NCBI GenBank assembly: GCA_045645905.1 | Contig: JAZRJT010000055.1 | Span: 1 to 19,769, forward strand | DNA: 19,769 nucleotides | Direction: 5' to 3' | From: SIG440 sp045645905 | GTDB lineage: Bacteria; Bacillota; Clostridia; Monoglobales; Monoglobaceae | Shown: positions 1-7,510 of the stretch, in pieces | How the letters are laid out: every line of letters begins with the position of its first letter | Position numbering within the stretch: the stretch's first letter is position 1 | Notes under the pieces: generated by a model | What the model saw: only the letters and a program-made list of their open reading frames with translations | Told to the model about the DNA's origin: nothing | Databases searched by the model: none | Made by a program: the position numbers and the translations under genes

Positions 1-656
1 GCCATATCACGGTCATAAATTGCCTTGACAATAGGAACGATTACTCTGCCTACACGAAGCAGTGTCCCTGACCGAAGTGTTGCATATCGGGTTAGATTTA
101 CACCATATAGCCAGTCCATATATGTTCTTGCATAGCCTTCGTTGGCAAGGTTGTCATATTCACTTTCGTCTTTTAATGAGCTCATTGCTTCACGAACAGT
201 CTGTGGCGTCTGGTCAGGCAGCCATATTCTTTTAAGGCTTTTGTGTCCGTCAAGTGCCTTTTCGATGCAGGTTCTTACAATAATCTCGCCTTCGCGGTCA
301 GCATCGCCTGCATTAATTATGGTGTCAACGTCCTCTCGGTTGCACAGAGCTTTAATTATGCCAAACTGTTTTTCAACCCCAGGGTCAACCTTTTTGTTTG
401 CATCCTTTTTAAGTTCAAAAATAAACTTGTTAGGGAAACACGGAAGATTATCCATTGACCAGTACTTATTTTCGGAACTTTGGGCATCATAAGCCTCCAC
501 ATCAGCCAGGGAAAACAAGTGTCCGAATGCCCAGGTAATGATGTAGCCCTCACCCTCGAAATATCCGTCATAACGATTAAGCTTGCCGATACCTGCCATA
601 ATATTTCGGGCAAGGCTCGGTTTTTCTGCAATAATAAGTACTATGTCAAAAACCAC
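1..656 (-). CDS. topB: DNA topoisomerase III, N-terminal part (truncated by window edge)
   Basis: This is the first ~218 residues of a type IA topoisomerase, which relaxes or decatenates DNA by transient single-strand cleavage. The TOPRIM fold is clear: IIAEKPSLARNI near residues 8-19 carries the catalytic Glu, and the metal-binding acidic motif DADREGE lies at residues 118-124. The region after it (LRVGRV) matches the start of the gate domain. The catalytic tyrosine lies beyond the window. The start is uncertain. A GTG at 656 gives MVFDIVLIIAEKPS. An ATA codon at 644, 8 nt after AAAGGTGG, would give the more typical short lead (xVLIIAEKPS). No in-frame ATG or TTG is present. The gene lies just downstream of a terminator, so it is probably separate from the DUF1292 gene; no convincing promoter was found. 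Confidence 0.93.
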   Translation of the reverse strand, partial: MVFDIVLIIAEKPSLARNIMAGIGKLNRYDGYFEGEGYIITWAFGHLFSLADVEAYDAQSSENKYWSMDNLPCFPNKFIFELKKDANKKVDPGVEKQFGIIKALCNREDVDTIINAGDADREGEIIVRTCIEKALDGHKSLKRIWLPDQTPQTVREAMSSLKDESEYDNLANEGYARTYMDWLYGVNLTRYATLRSGTLLRVGRVIVPIVKAIYDRDM

Positions 657-660
657 CTTT

Positions 661-699
661 AAAAAAGAGATTATCGGGCAACAGGTTGGTTGCCCGATA
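661..699 (-). terminator. Rho-independent terminator after the DUF1292 gene
   Basis: An 11-bp perfect stem (672-682 paired with 689-699, core ATCGGGCAAC/GTTGCCCGAT) has a 6-nt loop. On the minus strand it is followed by AATCTCTTTTTT. It sits between the DUF1292 stop codon and the topB start and would end the ruvX–DUF1292 transcript. Confidence 0.85.
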
Positions 700-713
700 G
701 TGTTGTTATCTTA

Positions 714-1028
714 TTAGTCCTCAAAATCAAAGAGGTCTGCGTTTCTTTCTTTAAAAAGCTCGTAAGCCTTGTCAAGAATTTCTAAATCTTCTTCGGGGAC
801 AAGAACACTTTCGCCATCCTGAACGCCGTCAATCTTAAGGATAATAACTTCATCAACCTCGTCATCCTCTTCTTCCTTGTAAGGAATACAGATAACATAG
901 TCATCTCCATTTACCTGAACTGTATCAAGATGCTCAAAAGTCTGCTTGTTGCCCTCATCATCAAAGAGGTCAACAAGAAAATTGTCTTCGTTTTCAACAT
1001 TTTCGATATTATCAAATTTTTCTGCCAT
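714..1028 (-). CDS. DUF1292 family acidic protein (YrzB-like)
   Basis: This 104-residue, strongly acidic cytosolic protein has the DUF1292 pattern: an N-terminal FLVDLFDDEGN, then a central DDYVICIPYKEE followed by an acidic run, then VIILKIDG and a C-terminal acidic helix. The molecular function of this family is unknown. In Firmicutes it typically sits next to ruvX, as here (ruvX is immediately upstream). I chose the ATG at 1028 (MAEKFDN) because GGAAA lies about 5-6 nt before it. A longer reading from 1055 is in frame but would begin inside the conserved structured element. The ribosome site is itself part of the terminal stem of that element (1031-1213), so translation may depend on the folding of the leader. 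The gene ends just before a terminator. Confidence 0.85.
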   Translation of the reverse strand: MAEKFDNIENVENEDNFLVDLFDDEGNKQTFEHLDTVQVNGDDYVICIPYKEEEDDEVDEVIILKIDGVQDGESVLVPEEDLEILDKAYELFKERNADLFDFED

Positions 1029-1030
1029 AT

Positions 1031-1213
1031 TAATTTCCATAGCCTTTCTGCCCACAAATAGTAATTAAAAATATACACGCATCTCATTGTGGGCAGATAA
1101 GGCGTGTAGTGGAAATTACGCACATCGCCGTTTTGTGCCTTTCGGGCACAAAAGCTCGGCGGTGCAATCAATTCCACCGGAGGTTTAACGTGATTTTTCA
1201 CGTTAAAATCTCC
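1031..1213 (-). repeat. Structured intergenic element, copy 1 (183 bp)
   Basis: The element fills the ruvX–DUF1292 gap and is repeated at 11284-11466. Stems (plus coordinates): P1 1031-1039/1110-1118 with inner helices 1042-1046/1099-1103 and 1049-1057/1087-1095; P2 1120-1123/1162-1165, 1126-1130/1157-1161 and 1131-1139/1145-1153; P3 1185-1193/1198-1206, closed by GGAG 1179-1182/CTCC 1210-1213. Single-stranded stretches such as GCAATCAATTCC are identical in both copies, while many stem positions change in complementary pairs. On the minus strand it starts 4 nt after the ruvX stop and ends 2 nt before the DUF1292 start codon. I do not recognise a named RNA family. It may be a regulatory RNA leader or a structured mobile repeat. 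The minus orientation is inferred from the flanking genes. Confidence 0.8.
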
Positions 1214-1217
1214 TTTT

Positions 1218-1625
1218 TTATTTTTGACTGTCAAGATAGCCCTGAAGTATAAATGCCGCTGCAATCCGGTCAACTGAATCCTTGCGCTTTTTACCACGGA
1301 CATTGGTTTCGTTCATAAGATTATGAGCCGAAACGGTGGTAAGTCTTTCATCCCACAAAATAATGGGGCAGGCAACAAGGGTTTTCAGAAGCTTTTCAAA
1401 AGACTTGGTTTTTTTACCACGGTCACCAATTGTGCCGTTCATATTCTTAGGAAAACCAAGAACAATTTTTTCAGCACCTAAAGACTTTACAAGCTCTGCC
1501 GTGTGATTTGCAACCTTGACCATATTACGCTCGTGAAAGGTTTCAAGTGTATGTGCCGAAAAGCCCAAAGCATCCGACACCGCATAACCTGTTCGACTGT
1601 CACCGAAATCTACACCTAGAATCAT
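1218..1625 (-). CDS. ruvX: RuvX/YqgF family Holliday junction resolvase-like nuclease
   Basis: This 135-residue protein has the RNase H-like fold of RuvX/YqgF, linked to pre-16S rRNA 5'-end maturation and to junction resolution. Visible motifs are the first acidic residue in GVDFGDSRTG (Asp6), GFPKNMNGT (57-65), the catalytic Glu in WDERLTT (Glu93), and the C-terminal DRIAAA with Asp119. The length is typical for the family. The start is well supported by GGAGG 7 nt before the ATG. It leads a two-gene unit with the DUF1292 gene, a common Firmicutes arrangement, although the two are separated here by the 183-bp structured element. Upstream is a good promoter. Confidence 0.95.
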   Translation of the reverse strand: MILGVDFGDSRTGYAVSDALGFSAHTLETFHERNMVKVANHTAELVKSLGAEKIVLGFPKNMNGTIGDRGKKTKSFEKLLKTLVACPIILWDERLTTVSAHNLMNETNVRGKKRKDSVDRIAAAFILQGYLDSQK

Positions 1626-1924
1626 CCTAAAGCCTCCGCTATCCTGATTTAATATATCTGAATTATTTTATCACAATTAGGCTTTTCGTGCAAGTGTTTT
1701 TTAGTATTTTATAGACTGTATTTTAATTTTTATAATATAACATCAGGCAGAATTTTCCACAGCTTTTGACAATAAGTTATATTGTATTGTGTTAAAATAT
1801 CAATTTTCCCTTATCATTTCTACACTTTAATTGTGGATAACTGTGTGGATAATGTGAATTGTAACATTTATGTAAACTTAACATTTTCAATTCCGATATA
1901 TGACATTTTTCATTAAATGAAAAC
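1626..1924. other. AT-rich gene-free region with DnaA boxes
   Basis: No gene is visible between the ruvX and aconitase starts. The region contains two perfect DnaA boxes in tandem, TGTGGATAA at 1832-1840 and 1844-1852 (reverse complement of TTATCCACA), and a close variant TTTTCCACA at 1753-1761 in the opposite orientation, within very AT-rich DNA. The surroundings (topB, ruvX, acn) are not the usual dnaA/dnaN origin context, so DnaA-dependent regulation or a titration site is as likely as an origin. Confidence 0.55.
1665..1693 (-). promoter_or_regulatory. Predicted sigma-A promoter of ruvX
   Basis: On the minus strand TTGCAC (1693-1688) is followed by a 17-nt spacer and TAAAAT (1670-1665), preceded by TG (extended -10-like). 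It lies about 40 nt upstream of the ruvX start. Confidence 0.6.
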
Positions 1925-1953
1925 TTGACAAAAAAAGCGTTTTTGTATATAAT
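1925..1953 (+). promoter_or_regulatory. Consensus sigma-A promoter of the acn operon
   Basis: A perfect TTGACA (1925-1930) and perfect TATAAT (1948-1953) are separated by 17 nt. This predicts transcription from about 1960 with a leader of only ~30 nt before the acn start. The spacer holds an A-tract and T-tract around AGCG. I saw no convincing Rex box. Confidence 0.85.
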
Positions 1954-1990
1954 ATTTTGGTTAATGAGTAATTTTAGGAGGAAGAAATAA

Positions 1991-3925
1991 ATGGGACTTA
2001 CACTTGCACAAAAGATTCTTAAAGAACACCTGGTTTGCGGCGAAATGGTTGCAGGTCAGGAAATCGGAATTAAAATTGACCAAACACTTACTCAGGACGC
2101 CACCGGAACAATGGCATACCTTGAATTTGAGGCTATGGGCGTACCCAGAGTTAAAACCGAAAAATCGGTTGCATATATTGACCACAACACCTTGCAGAGT
2201 GGTTTTGAAAATGCTGACGACCACAGATTCATCGGCAGTGTCTGCAAAAAGCACGGCATATATTTTTCACGTCCCGGTAACGGAATTTGTCATCAGGTAC
2301 ACCTTGAAAGATTTGGTATCCCCGGCAAAACTCTTATCGGCTCTGACAGTCATACACCAACAGGCGGCGGTATCGGTATGATTGCCATTGGTGCCGGTGG
2401 TATGGACGTTGCTGTTGCTATGGGCGGCGGTACATATTATATCACCTGCCCCAAAATTGTAAAAGTTGAACTTACAGGAAAGCTCAGCCCTTGGGTTGCG
2501 GCAAAAGATGTTATTTTAGAGGTTCTTCGTAGACTCACCGTTAAAGGCGGCGTTGGCAAGATTATTGAATACACAGGCGAAGGCGTAAAGACACTTTCTG
2601 TTCCTGAACGTGCTACAATCACAAATATGGGTGCAGAGCTTGGTGCTACCACCTCTATCTTCCCATCTGATGAAACAACAAGAGAATTCCTTAAGGCTCA
2701 GGCAAGAGAAGAAGACTACACTCCTCTGTGTGCTGACGAGGATGCAGTATATGACGAGGTTGTTGAAATCAACCTCAGCGAGCTTGTGCCACTTGCTGCC
2801 TGCCCACATTCACCCGACAATGTTAAATCTGTTGCAGAAATCGGCGAAATGAAGATTGACCAGGTTTGTATTGGCTCCTGTACTAATTCTTCACTCCTTG
2901 ATATGCTGAAGGTTGCACATATTCTTAAAGGAAAAACTGTTCATCCCGATGTATCACTTTCAATTGCACCGGGCTCAAAACAGGTGCTTAATATGCTTGC
3001 TGCTTGCGGAGCACTTTCCGATATGATTGATGCGGGTGCAAGAATTTTAGAGAGTGCCTGCGGTCCCTGTATCGGTATGGGTCAGTCACCCAATTCAGGA
3101 GGTATTTCACTGCGTACATTCAACAGAAACTTTGAAGGCCGCAGCGGTACAAAAGACGGTCAGATTTATCTTGTATCACCCGAGCTTGCAGCGGCATCAG
3201 CTCTCACAGGTGTGCTGACAGACCCAAGAACTCTTGGTGATATGCCTAAATTTGAACTTCCCGAGGTATTTACAATCAACGACAATATGGTTGTTCCTCC
3301 TGTTGCGGCTGAGGATATGGAAAGTGTTGAAGTTCTTCGCGGACCAAATATCAAACCCTTCCCCGTATCTGACGCAATGGCTGATGAAATTACAGCAAAG
3401 TGTAGTTTAAAGGTTGGCGACAATATCACAACAGACCACATTATGCCTGCAGGTGCAAAGATACTGCCCCTCCGTTCAAACATTCCCAAGATTTCGGAAT
3501 ACTGCTTTGCTGTTTGCGACGAAAATTTCCATGACAGAGCACTTGAAATGGGCAAGAGTATCATTGTCGGTGGCTCTAACTATGGACAAGGCTCATCAAG
3601 AGAGCACGCGGCACTTGCCCCACTTTACCTTGGTGTAAAAGCTGTAATCGTTAAATCATTTGCAAGAATTCATATGGCAAACCTTATAAATGCTGGTATT
3701 ATCCCGCTTACATTTGTAAATGAAGCAGATTATGACAAAATTGACCAGACAGATGAACTTAAGATGACAGACCTCCACGAAAACATCATCAATGCCGACA
3801 AACTCACCATAACAAACGTGACAAAAGGCTTTGACTTTATTGTTAAGCTTGACCTGTCAACACGTCAGCGTGAAATGCTGAAAGCCGGCGGTCTGCTGAA
3901 TTACACAAGAGAAAACAGCAAATAA
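1991..3925 (+). CDS. acn: Aconitate hydratase (aconitase)
   Basis: This 644-residue enzyme converts citrate to isocitrate using a 4Fe-4S cluster. Cluster cysteines are visible as Cys297 (IGSCTNSS) and Cys357/Cys360 (SACGPCIGMG). Substrate motifs include GSDSHTPTGGG near residue 118, and the C-terminal swivel domain has DHIMPAG and GGSNYGQGSSREH (Arg537). The length fits the shorter, single-chain aconitase group found in many anaerobes rather than the ~890-residue AcnA or AcnB. The start is set by AGGAGG 9 nt before the ATG. It is the first gene of an operon with icd 23 nt downstream. No citrate synthase is present here, so citrate must come from a gene elsewhere. The likely role is 2-oxoglutarate and glutamate supply rather than a full cycle. 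Confidence 0.96.
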   Translation: MGLTLAQKILKEHLVCGEMVAGQEIGIKIDQTLTQDATGTMAYLEFEAMGVPRVKTEKSVAYIDHNTLQSGFENADDHRFIGSVCKKHGIYFSRPGNGICHQVHLERFGIPGKTLIGSDSHTPTGGGIGMIAIGAGGMDVAVAMGGGTYYITCPKIVKVELTGKLSPWVAAKDVILEVLRRLTVKGGVGKIIEYTGEGVKTLSVPERATITNMGAELGATTSIFPSDETTREFLKAQAREEDYTPLCADEDAVYDEVVEINLSELVPLAACPHSPDNVKSVAEIGEMKIDQVCIGSCTNSSLLDMLKVAHILKGKTVHPDVSLSIAPGSKQVLNMLAACGALSDMIDAGARILESACGPCIGMGQSPNSGGISLRTFNRNFEGRSGTKDGQIYLVSPELAAASALTGVLTDPRTLGDMPKFELPEVFTINDNMVVPPVAAEDMESVEVLRGPNIKPFPVSDAMADEITAKCSLKVGDNITTDHIMPAGAKILPLRSNIPKISEYCFAVCDENFHDRALEMGKSIIVGGSNYGQGSSREHAALAPLYLGVKAVIVKSFARIHMANLINAGIIPLTFVNEADYDKIDQTDELKMTDLHENIINADKLTITNVTKGFDFIVKLDLSTRQREMLKAGGLLNYTRENSK

Positions 3926-3948
3926 ACCACAGAAAGGATTTATATATA

Positions 3949-5160
3949 ATGGAAAAAATCAAAATGACCACCCCTCTCGTTGAGATGGACGGGGATGAAA
4001 TGACCCGAATTATATGGAAGATGATTAAGGACATCCTTATTCTTCCTTACGTTGACCTTAAATCAGAATATTATGACCTTGGTCTTGAATACAGAAATGA
4101 AACTGACGATAAGGTTACATTTGACTCAGCTTATGCAACCAAAAAATATGGTGTAGCCGTTAAATGTGCAACCATTACCCCTAATGCAGAACGCGTTAAG
4201 GAATATAACCTTAAGGAAATGTGGAAGTCACCCAACGGCACAATCCGAGCAATCCTTGACGGAACTGTTTTCCGTGCTCCCATCATTGTTAAGGGTATCA
4301 CTCCCTACATTCCCACCTGGACAAAACCAATCACCATTGCCCGTCACGCATACGGTGATGTATACAAAAACACCGAGATGCAGGTTCCTGCAGGCTCAAA
4401 GTGTGAAATCGTCTGCACCGACAAAGACGGCAAAGAAATCAGACAGACCATTCACGAATTTACCGATAGTGACGGCATAATTCAGGGTCTTCACAACATT
4501 GACAAATCAATTGCAAGCTTTGCTCGTTGTTGTTTTAACTATGCCCTTGACACAAAGCAGGATATCTGGTTTGCCACAAAGGACACCATTTCAAAAAAAT
4601 ACGACCACAGATTCAAAGACATCTTCAACGAAATCTTTGAAGCAGAATACAAAGAAAAATTTGATGCGGCTGGCATTGAATACTTCTATACTCTTATAGA
4701 CGATGCGGTTGCACGTGTTGTACGTTCAGAGGGTGGCTACATCTGGGCTTGCAAAAACTATGACGGCGATGTTATGTCTGATATGGTTGCCACAGCTTAC
4801 GGAAGCCTTGCTATGATGACATCTGTACTTGTATCACCTGATGGCACATATGAATACGAGGCAGCACATGGCACAGTTCAGCGTCACTACTATAAGCATT
4901 TAAAGGGTGAAGAGACATCAACAAACAGCGTAGCAACACTCTTTGCATGGACAGGTGCTCTCAAAAAACGCGGTGAGCTTGATGGTTTAACAGACCTCTG
5001 CACTTTTGCTGACAAGCTTGAAAAAGCTACAATAAAGACTATTGAAGATGGTACAATGACAGGTGACCTTTACCTCCTTTCAAGTCTTGAAAACAAGAAA
5101 AAAGTCAATACCGAAGACTTTTTACTTGCAGTAGGTGAAAATCTTAAAGCAATGCTTTAA
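3949..5160 (+). CDS. icd: NADP-dependent isocitrate dehydrogenase, eukaryotic-type
   Basis: This 403-residue enzyme oxidatively decarboxylates isocitrate to 2-oxoglutarate, making NADPH. It belongs to the homodimeric class typified by eukaryotic IDH1/IDH2 rather than the E. coli Icd class. Visible motifs are PLVEMDGDEMTR at the N terminus, the substrate phosphate/serine loop SPNGTIR (94-100), the arginine-bearing ARHAYGD, the metal-binding aspartates of YDGDVMSD (Asp274, Asp278), and the NADP-binding AAHGTVQRHY. The register closely follows the animal enzymes. AGAAAGGA precedes the ATG. It directly follows acn, forming a citrate-to-2-oxoglutarate pair, and precedes rex. Cofactor preference is inferred from the family. 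Confidence 0.95.
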   Translation: MEKIKMTTPLVEMDGDEMTRIIWKMIKDILILPYVDLKSEYYDLGLEYRNETDDKVTFDSAYATKKYGVAVKCATITPNAERVKEYNLKEMWKSPNGTIRAILDGTVFRAPIIVKGITPYIPTWTKPITIARHAYGDVYKNTEMQVPAGSKCEIVCTDKDGKEIRQTIHEFTDSDGIIQGLHNIDKSIASFARCCFNYALDTKQDIWFATKDTISKKYDHRFKDIFNEIFEAEYKEKFDAAGIEYFYTLIDDAVARVVRSEGGYIWACKNYDGDVMSDMVATAYGSLAMMTSVLVSPDGTYEYEAAHGTVQRHYYKHLKGEETSTNSVATLFAWTGALKKRGELDGLTDLCTFADKLEKATIKTIEDGTMTGDLYLLSSLENKKKVNTEDFLLAVGENLKAML

Positions 5161-5187
5161 TCTCTCTTTTTACGGAGGAATTTTCAA

Positions 5188-5832
5188 ATGGAAAAACAGG
5201 TATCAGCATCAGTTATCAATCGTCTGCCCCGATACTATAGATATCTTAGTGAGCTTTTGAATTCAGGTGTTGAAAGAATATCTTCAAAGGAATTAAGCGA
5301 AAAAATGGGGATTACTGCATCCCAGATACGTCAGGACTTAAACTGCTTTGGTGGTTTTGGTCAGCAGGGCTACGGCTATAATATCGAGTATTTATACGGC
5401 GAGATTGCAGGCATCCTTGGTCTTAACTCAAAATATAAAGCAATTTTGGTTGGTGCAGGTAATATTGGTCATGCACTGACCCTTAATACAAATTTTGAAA
5501 AACGCGGCTTTGAGCTTATCGGAATTTTTGATAATGACCCAGAAAAAATTGGTATGGAAATTCGCAATCTTAAAGTTTTGGACTCTAAAACTATGAAAGA
5601 TTTTGTTGAAGAAAATAGACCAACTATGGCTATTCTTTCTGTTCCTAAATCGGTTGTAAATCAAGTTACAAAAGAGCTTATTGATTGCGGAATAAAAGCA
5701 TTTCTCAACTTTTCTTACGCCGAGATTACAGCCAATGATGACATCGTAGTTGAAAACATCCATCTTGGTGACAGCTTAATGCGACTTTGTTATAAAATAT
5801 CTGAGAAAAACTCTACAGAAAAAGAGGATTAA
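5188..5832 (+). CDS. rex: Redox-sensing transcriptional repressor Rex
   Basis: This 214-residue repressor senses the NADH/NAD+ ratio: NADH releases it from operators of fermentation and electron-transfer genes. The N-terminal winged helix spans about residues 8-65, with the recognition helix SQIRQDL (45-51) and wing FGGFGQQGYGY. The Rossmann domain begins with GAGNIG (89-94), and Asp115 in FDNDPEKIG is placed to bind the adenine ribose. The length is typical. GGAGG precedes the ATG with good spacing. It follows icd after 27 nt and is followed 3 nt later by the P-loop gene, so it is probably co-transcribed with acn and icd. I did not see a clear TTGTTAA-type inverted repeat near the acn promoter, so autoregulation is not supported by the sequence. 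Confidence 0.96.
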   Translation: MEKQVSASVINRLPRYYRYLSELLNSGVERISSKELSEKMGITASQIRQDLNCFGGFGQQGYGYNIEYLYGEIAGILGLNSKYKAILVGAGNIGHALTLNTNFEKRGFELIGIFDNDPEKIGMEIRNLKVLDSKTMKDFVEENRPTMAILSVPKSVVNQVTKELIDCGIKAFLNFSYAEITANDDIVVENIHLGDSLMRLCYKISEKNSTEKED

Positions 5833-5835
5833 TCT

Positions 5836-6645
5836 ATGCGTGTTCTTGCCCTTGTTGGAAAATCAGGCTCGGGTAAAAGCTATCACTGTATCGACCTGGC
5901 ACACGAAAAAAATATTGACGGCATAATTGATGACGGTCTGCTTATAGCAGACGGCCGCATCCTTGCAGGACGGTCAGCCAAGCACGAAACAAACAAGATG
6001 GCATCAGTCAGACGTGCGATTTTTGAATCTCACAGTCAAGCGGCTGATGTTGCTAAGGCAATTGCAAAGCACTCTATCGACTCGCTTCTTATATTGGGTA
6101 CATCCGACCGTATGGTAAAACTTATAGCCAAACGTCTTGGATTACCCGAAATTGAAGAAATTATCTATATCGAAGATATATCTACACCCGAGGAAATACA
6201 AATTGCTCATAATATGCGCAATCAACAAGGTAAGCATATTATTCCTGCCCCTGTGCCTGAGGTAAAAAAACAATTCTCAGGATACTTTCTGAAATCTCTT
6301 GTTATCCCGGGAAAGCGTAGCAGAATAAGCTCTGAGGATACTATAATCCGCCCAACATACAGCTATATGGGCAGTTTTAAAATATCTTCACGGGCAATTG
6401 CAGATATCTGCCGCTTTGAAATATCAAAATTTTCAGAGATTCTTAAAATTCATAAAATCCAAAGTGTATCTGACAATAATGGATTTATAGAAATTTCCGT
6501 GGAAATATCAATAAACTATCCAAGCAATATTCCGGATATATCGGGCAAGCTGCAAAATGCCTTACGCAATTCTGTTGAATATAGTACTTCTATTTGTGTA
6601 AAGGAAGTTAATATTTTTATTAAATCACTGGTAGTAAACAACTGA
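5836..6645 (+). CDS. P-loop NTPase with C-terminal Asp23-like domain
   Basis: This 269-residue protein begins with a Walker A motif, GKSGSGKS (8-15), immediately after a β-strand (VLALV), so a nucleotide-binding domain is clear. The middle segment (about 80-125) alternates β-strand and helix as in P-loop folds, including LLILGTSDR and IIYIEDIS. The last ~100 residues (about 170-266) look like an Asp23/Gls24 (DUF322) domain: FKISSRAIADICRFE followed by predicted β-strands ending in VNIFIKSLV. This family assignment is by eye. The substrate is unknown. The start lies 3 nt after the rex stop, with GAGGA inside the rex end, which suggests translational coupling to Rex. A nucleotide- or envelope-related role linked to redox state is conjecture. 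Confidence 0.8.
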   Translation: MRVLALVGKSGSGKSYHCIDLAHEKNIDGIIDDGLLIADGRILAGRSAKHETNKMASVRRAIFESHSQAADVAKAIAKHSIDSLLILGTSDRMVKLIAKRLGLPEIEEIIYIEDISTPEEIQIAHNMRNQQGKHIIPAPVPEVKKQFSGYFLKSLVIPGKRSRISSEDTIIRPTYSYMGSFKISSRAIADICRFEISKFSEILKIHKIQSVSDNNGFIEISVEISINYPSNIPDISGKLQNALRNSVEYSTSICVKEVNIFIKSLVVNN

Positions 6646-6665
6646 AAAGAATAGGTGCATTTATT

Positions 6666-7493
6666 ATGATAAGACTTTATAACATTGACCATTTCAGCCT
6701 TGACGAAACCTTTCTCTGTGGGCAATGCTTCCGTTGGGAAAAGGATTCAGACGGCACTTTTTACGGAGTTGTGGCAAATCACGCCGTTAAAATGTATTAT
6801 CATGACCCAAAAACCATCTATGTTGAAAGTTCAAACCCTGACTTAGTGTATTGGAGTCATTACCTGAACTTTTCAAATGACTACAACGTTATTGAAGAAA
6901 AGCTGTGGCAGGACGAAAAATTACGCCCCTGCATTGAAAAGGGCCGCGGCATAAGGATTCTGCGTCAGGATTTGTGGGAGACGATTGTTTCCTTTATTAT
7001 ATCTGCAAATAACAACATTCCAAGAATAAAGAAAATTATTGCAGCTCTGTGCGAGGCTTATGGAGAAAAGATTGAATTTGACGGCAAAATTTTTTATGGA
7101 TTTCCTTCTCCCGAGGTTCTTTCGGTGCTGACTCCCGAAGATTTGGCACCAATCCGTGCGGGTTTCAGAGATAAATACATAATTGATGCCGCACAAAAGG
7201 TAGTTTCAGGCGAGATTAGCCTTGAAGAGCTTCCCAAAATGAATATAACTGATGCAAAAGCCACCCTTATGAAGATTAAGGGGGTTGGCAGTAAGGTTGC
7301 AGACTGTGTTCTGTTGTTTGCCTTAGGCAGATATAAAACCTTCCCGCAAGATGTGTGGATTAAACGTATCCTTAACAATCTTTACGGAGTTGAAGAAAAG
7401 GATATTCCCGAATTTGTTGAAAAAAACTTTGGCAACTTTGGCGGCATTGCACAGCAATACCTCTACTACTATTATGCCGTTAAAAAGAATTGA
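6666..7493 (+). CDS. ogg: 8-oxoguanine DNA glycosylase/AP lyase, OGG1 type
   Basis: This 275-residue bifunctional base-excision repair enzyme removes 8-oxoguanine opposite C and nicks the strand. The N-terminal domain has GQCFRW (19-24), matching the GQxFRW signature. The helix-hairpin-helix GPD motif is MKIKGVGSKVADC, with the Schiff-base lysine at Lys210 and Cys214 beside it, and the catalytic aspartate is Asp229 in FPQDVW. This is the Ogg1/AlkA-N fold, not MutM. It starts 20 nt after the P-loop gene with a modest AGGTG site and is followed 17 nt later by a nitroreductase. Placement in an operon with rex and iron-sulfur aconitase fits a response to oxidative damage, but that is inference. 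Confidence 0.94.
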   Translation: MIRLYNIDHFSLDETFLCGQCFRWEKDSDGTFYGVVANHAVKMYYHDPKTIYVESSNPDLVYWSHYLNFSNDYNVIEEKLWQDEKLRPCIEKGRGIRILRQDLWETIVSFIISANNNIPRIKKIIAALCEAYGEKIEFDGKIFYGFPSPEVLSVLTPEDLAPIRAGFRDKYIIDAAQKVVSGEISLEELPKMNITDAKATLMKIKGVGSKVADCVLLFALGRYKTFPQDVWIKRILNNLYGVEEKDIPEFVEKNFGNFGGIAQQYLYYYYAVKKN

Positions 7494-7510
7494 TTGAAAG
7501 GATTGATTTA

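Noticed and set aside
1185..1217. Hairpin P3 plus T run of copy 1 as a plus-strand terminator
   Set aside because: No plus-strand gene lies upstream and the T run is missing from copy 2. The T run is simply the ruvX end read backwards.
911..1303. A long minus-strand frame crossing the ruvX end, the element and DUF1292, with a GTG after AAGGAG
   Set aside because: The second copy of the element has GTA in place of GTG, differs by indels in the stems and reaches a stop, so the reading frame is not preserved while RNA pairing is.
1780..1925. Rex operator upstream of acn
   Set aside because: Segments such as TTGTGTTAAAATATCAA only loosely resemble the TTGTTAA-N4-TTAACAA pattern. No convincing inverted repeat.
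1961..2254. Minus-strand frame opposite the acn start
   Set aside because: Shadow of the well-supported aconitase gene; hydrophobic/cysteine composition and no ribosome site. The same applies to the other frames opposite icd, guaB, kdgK and the symporter.
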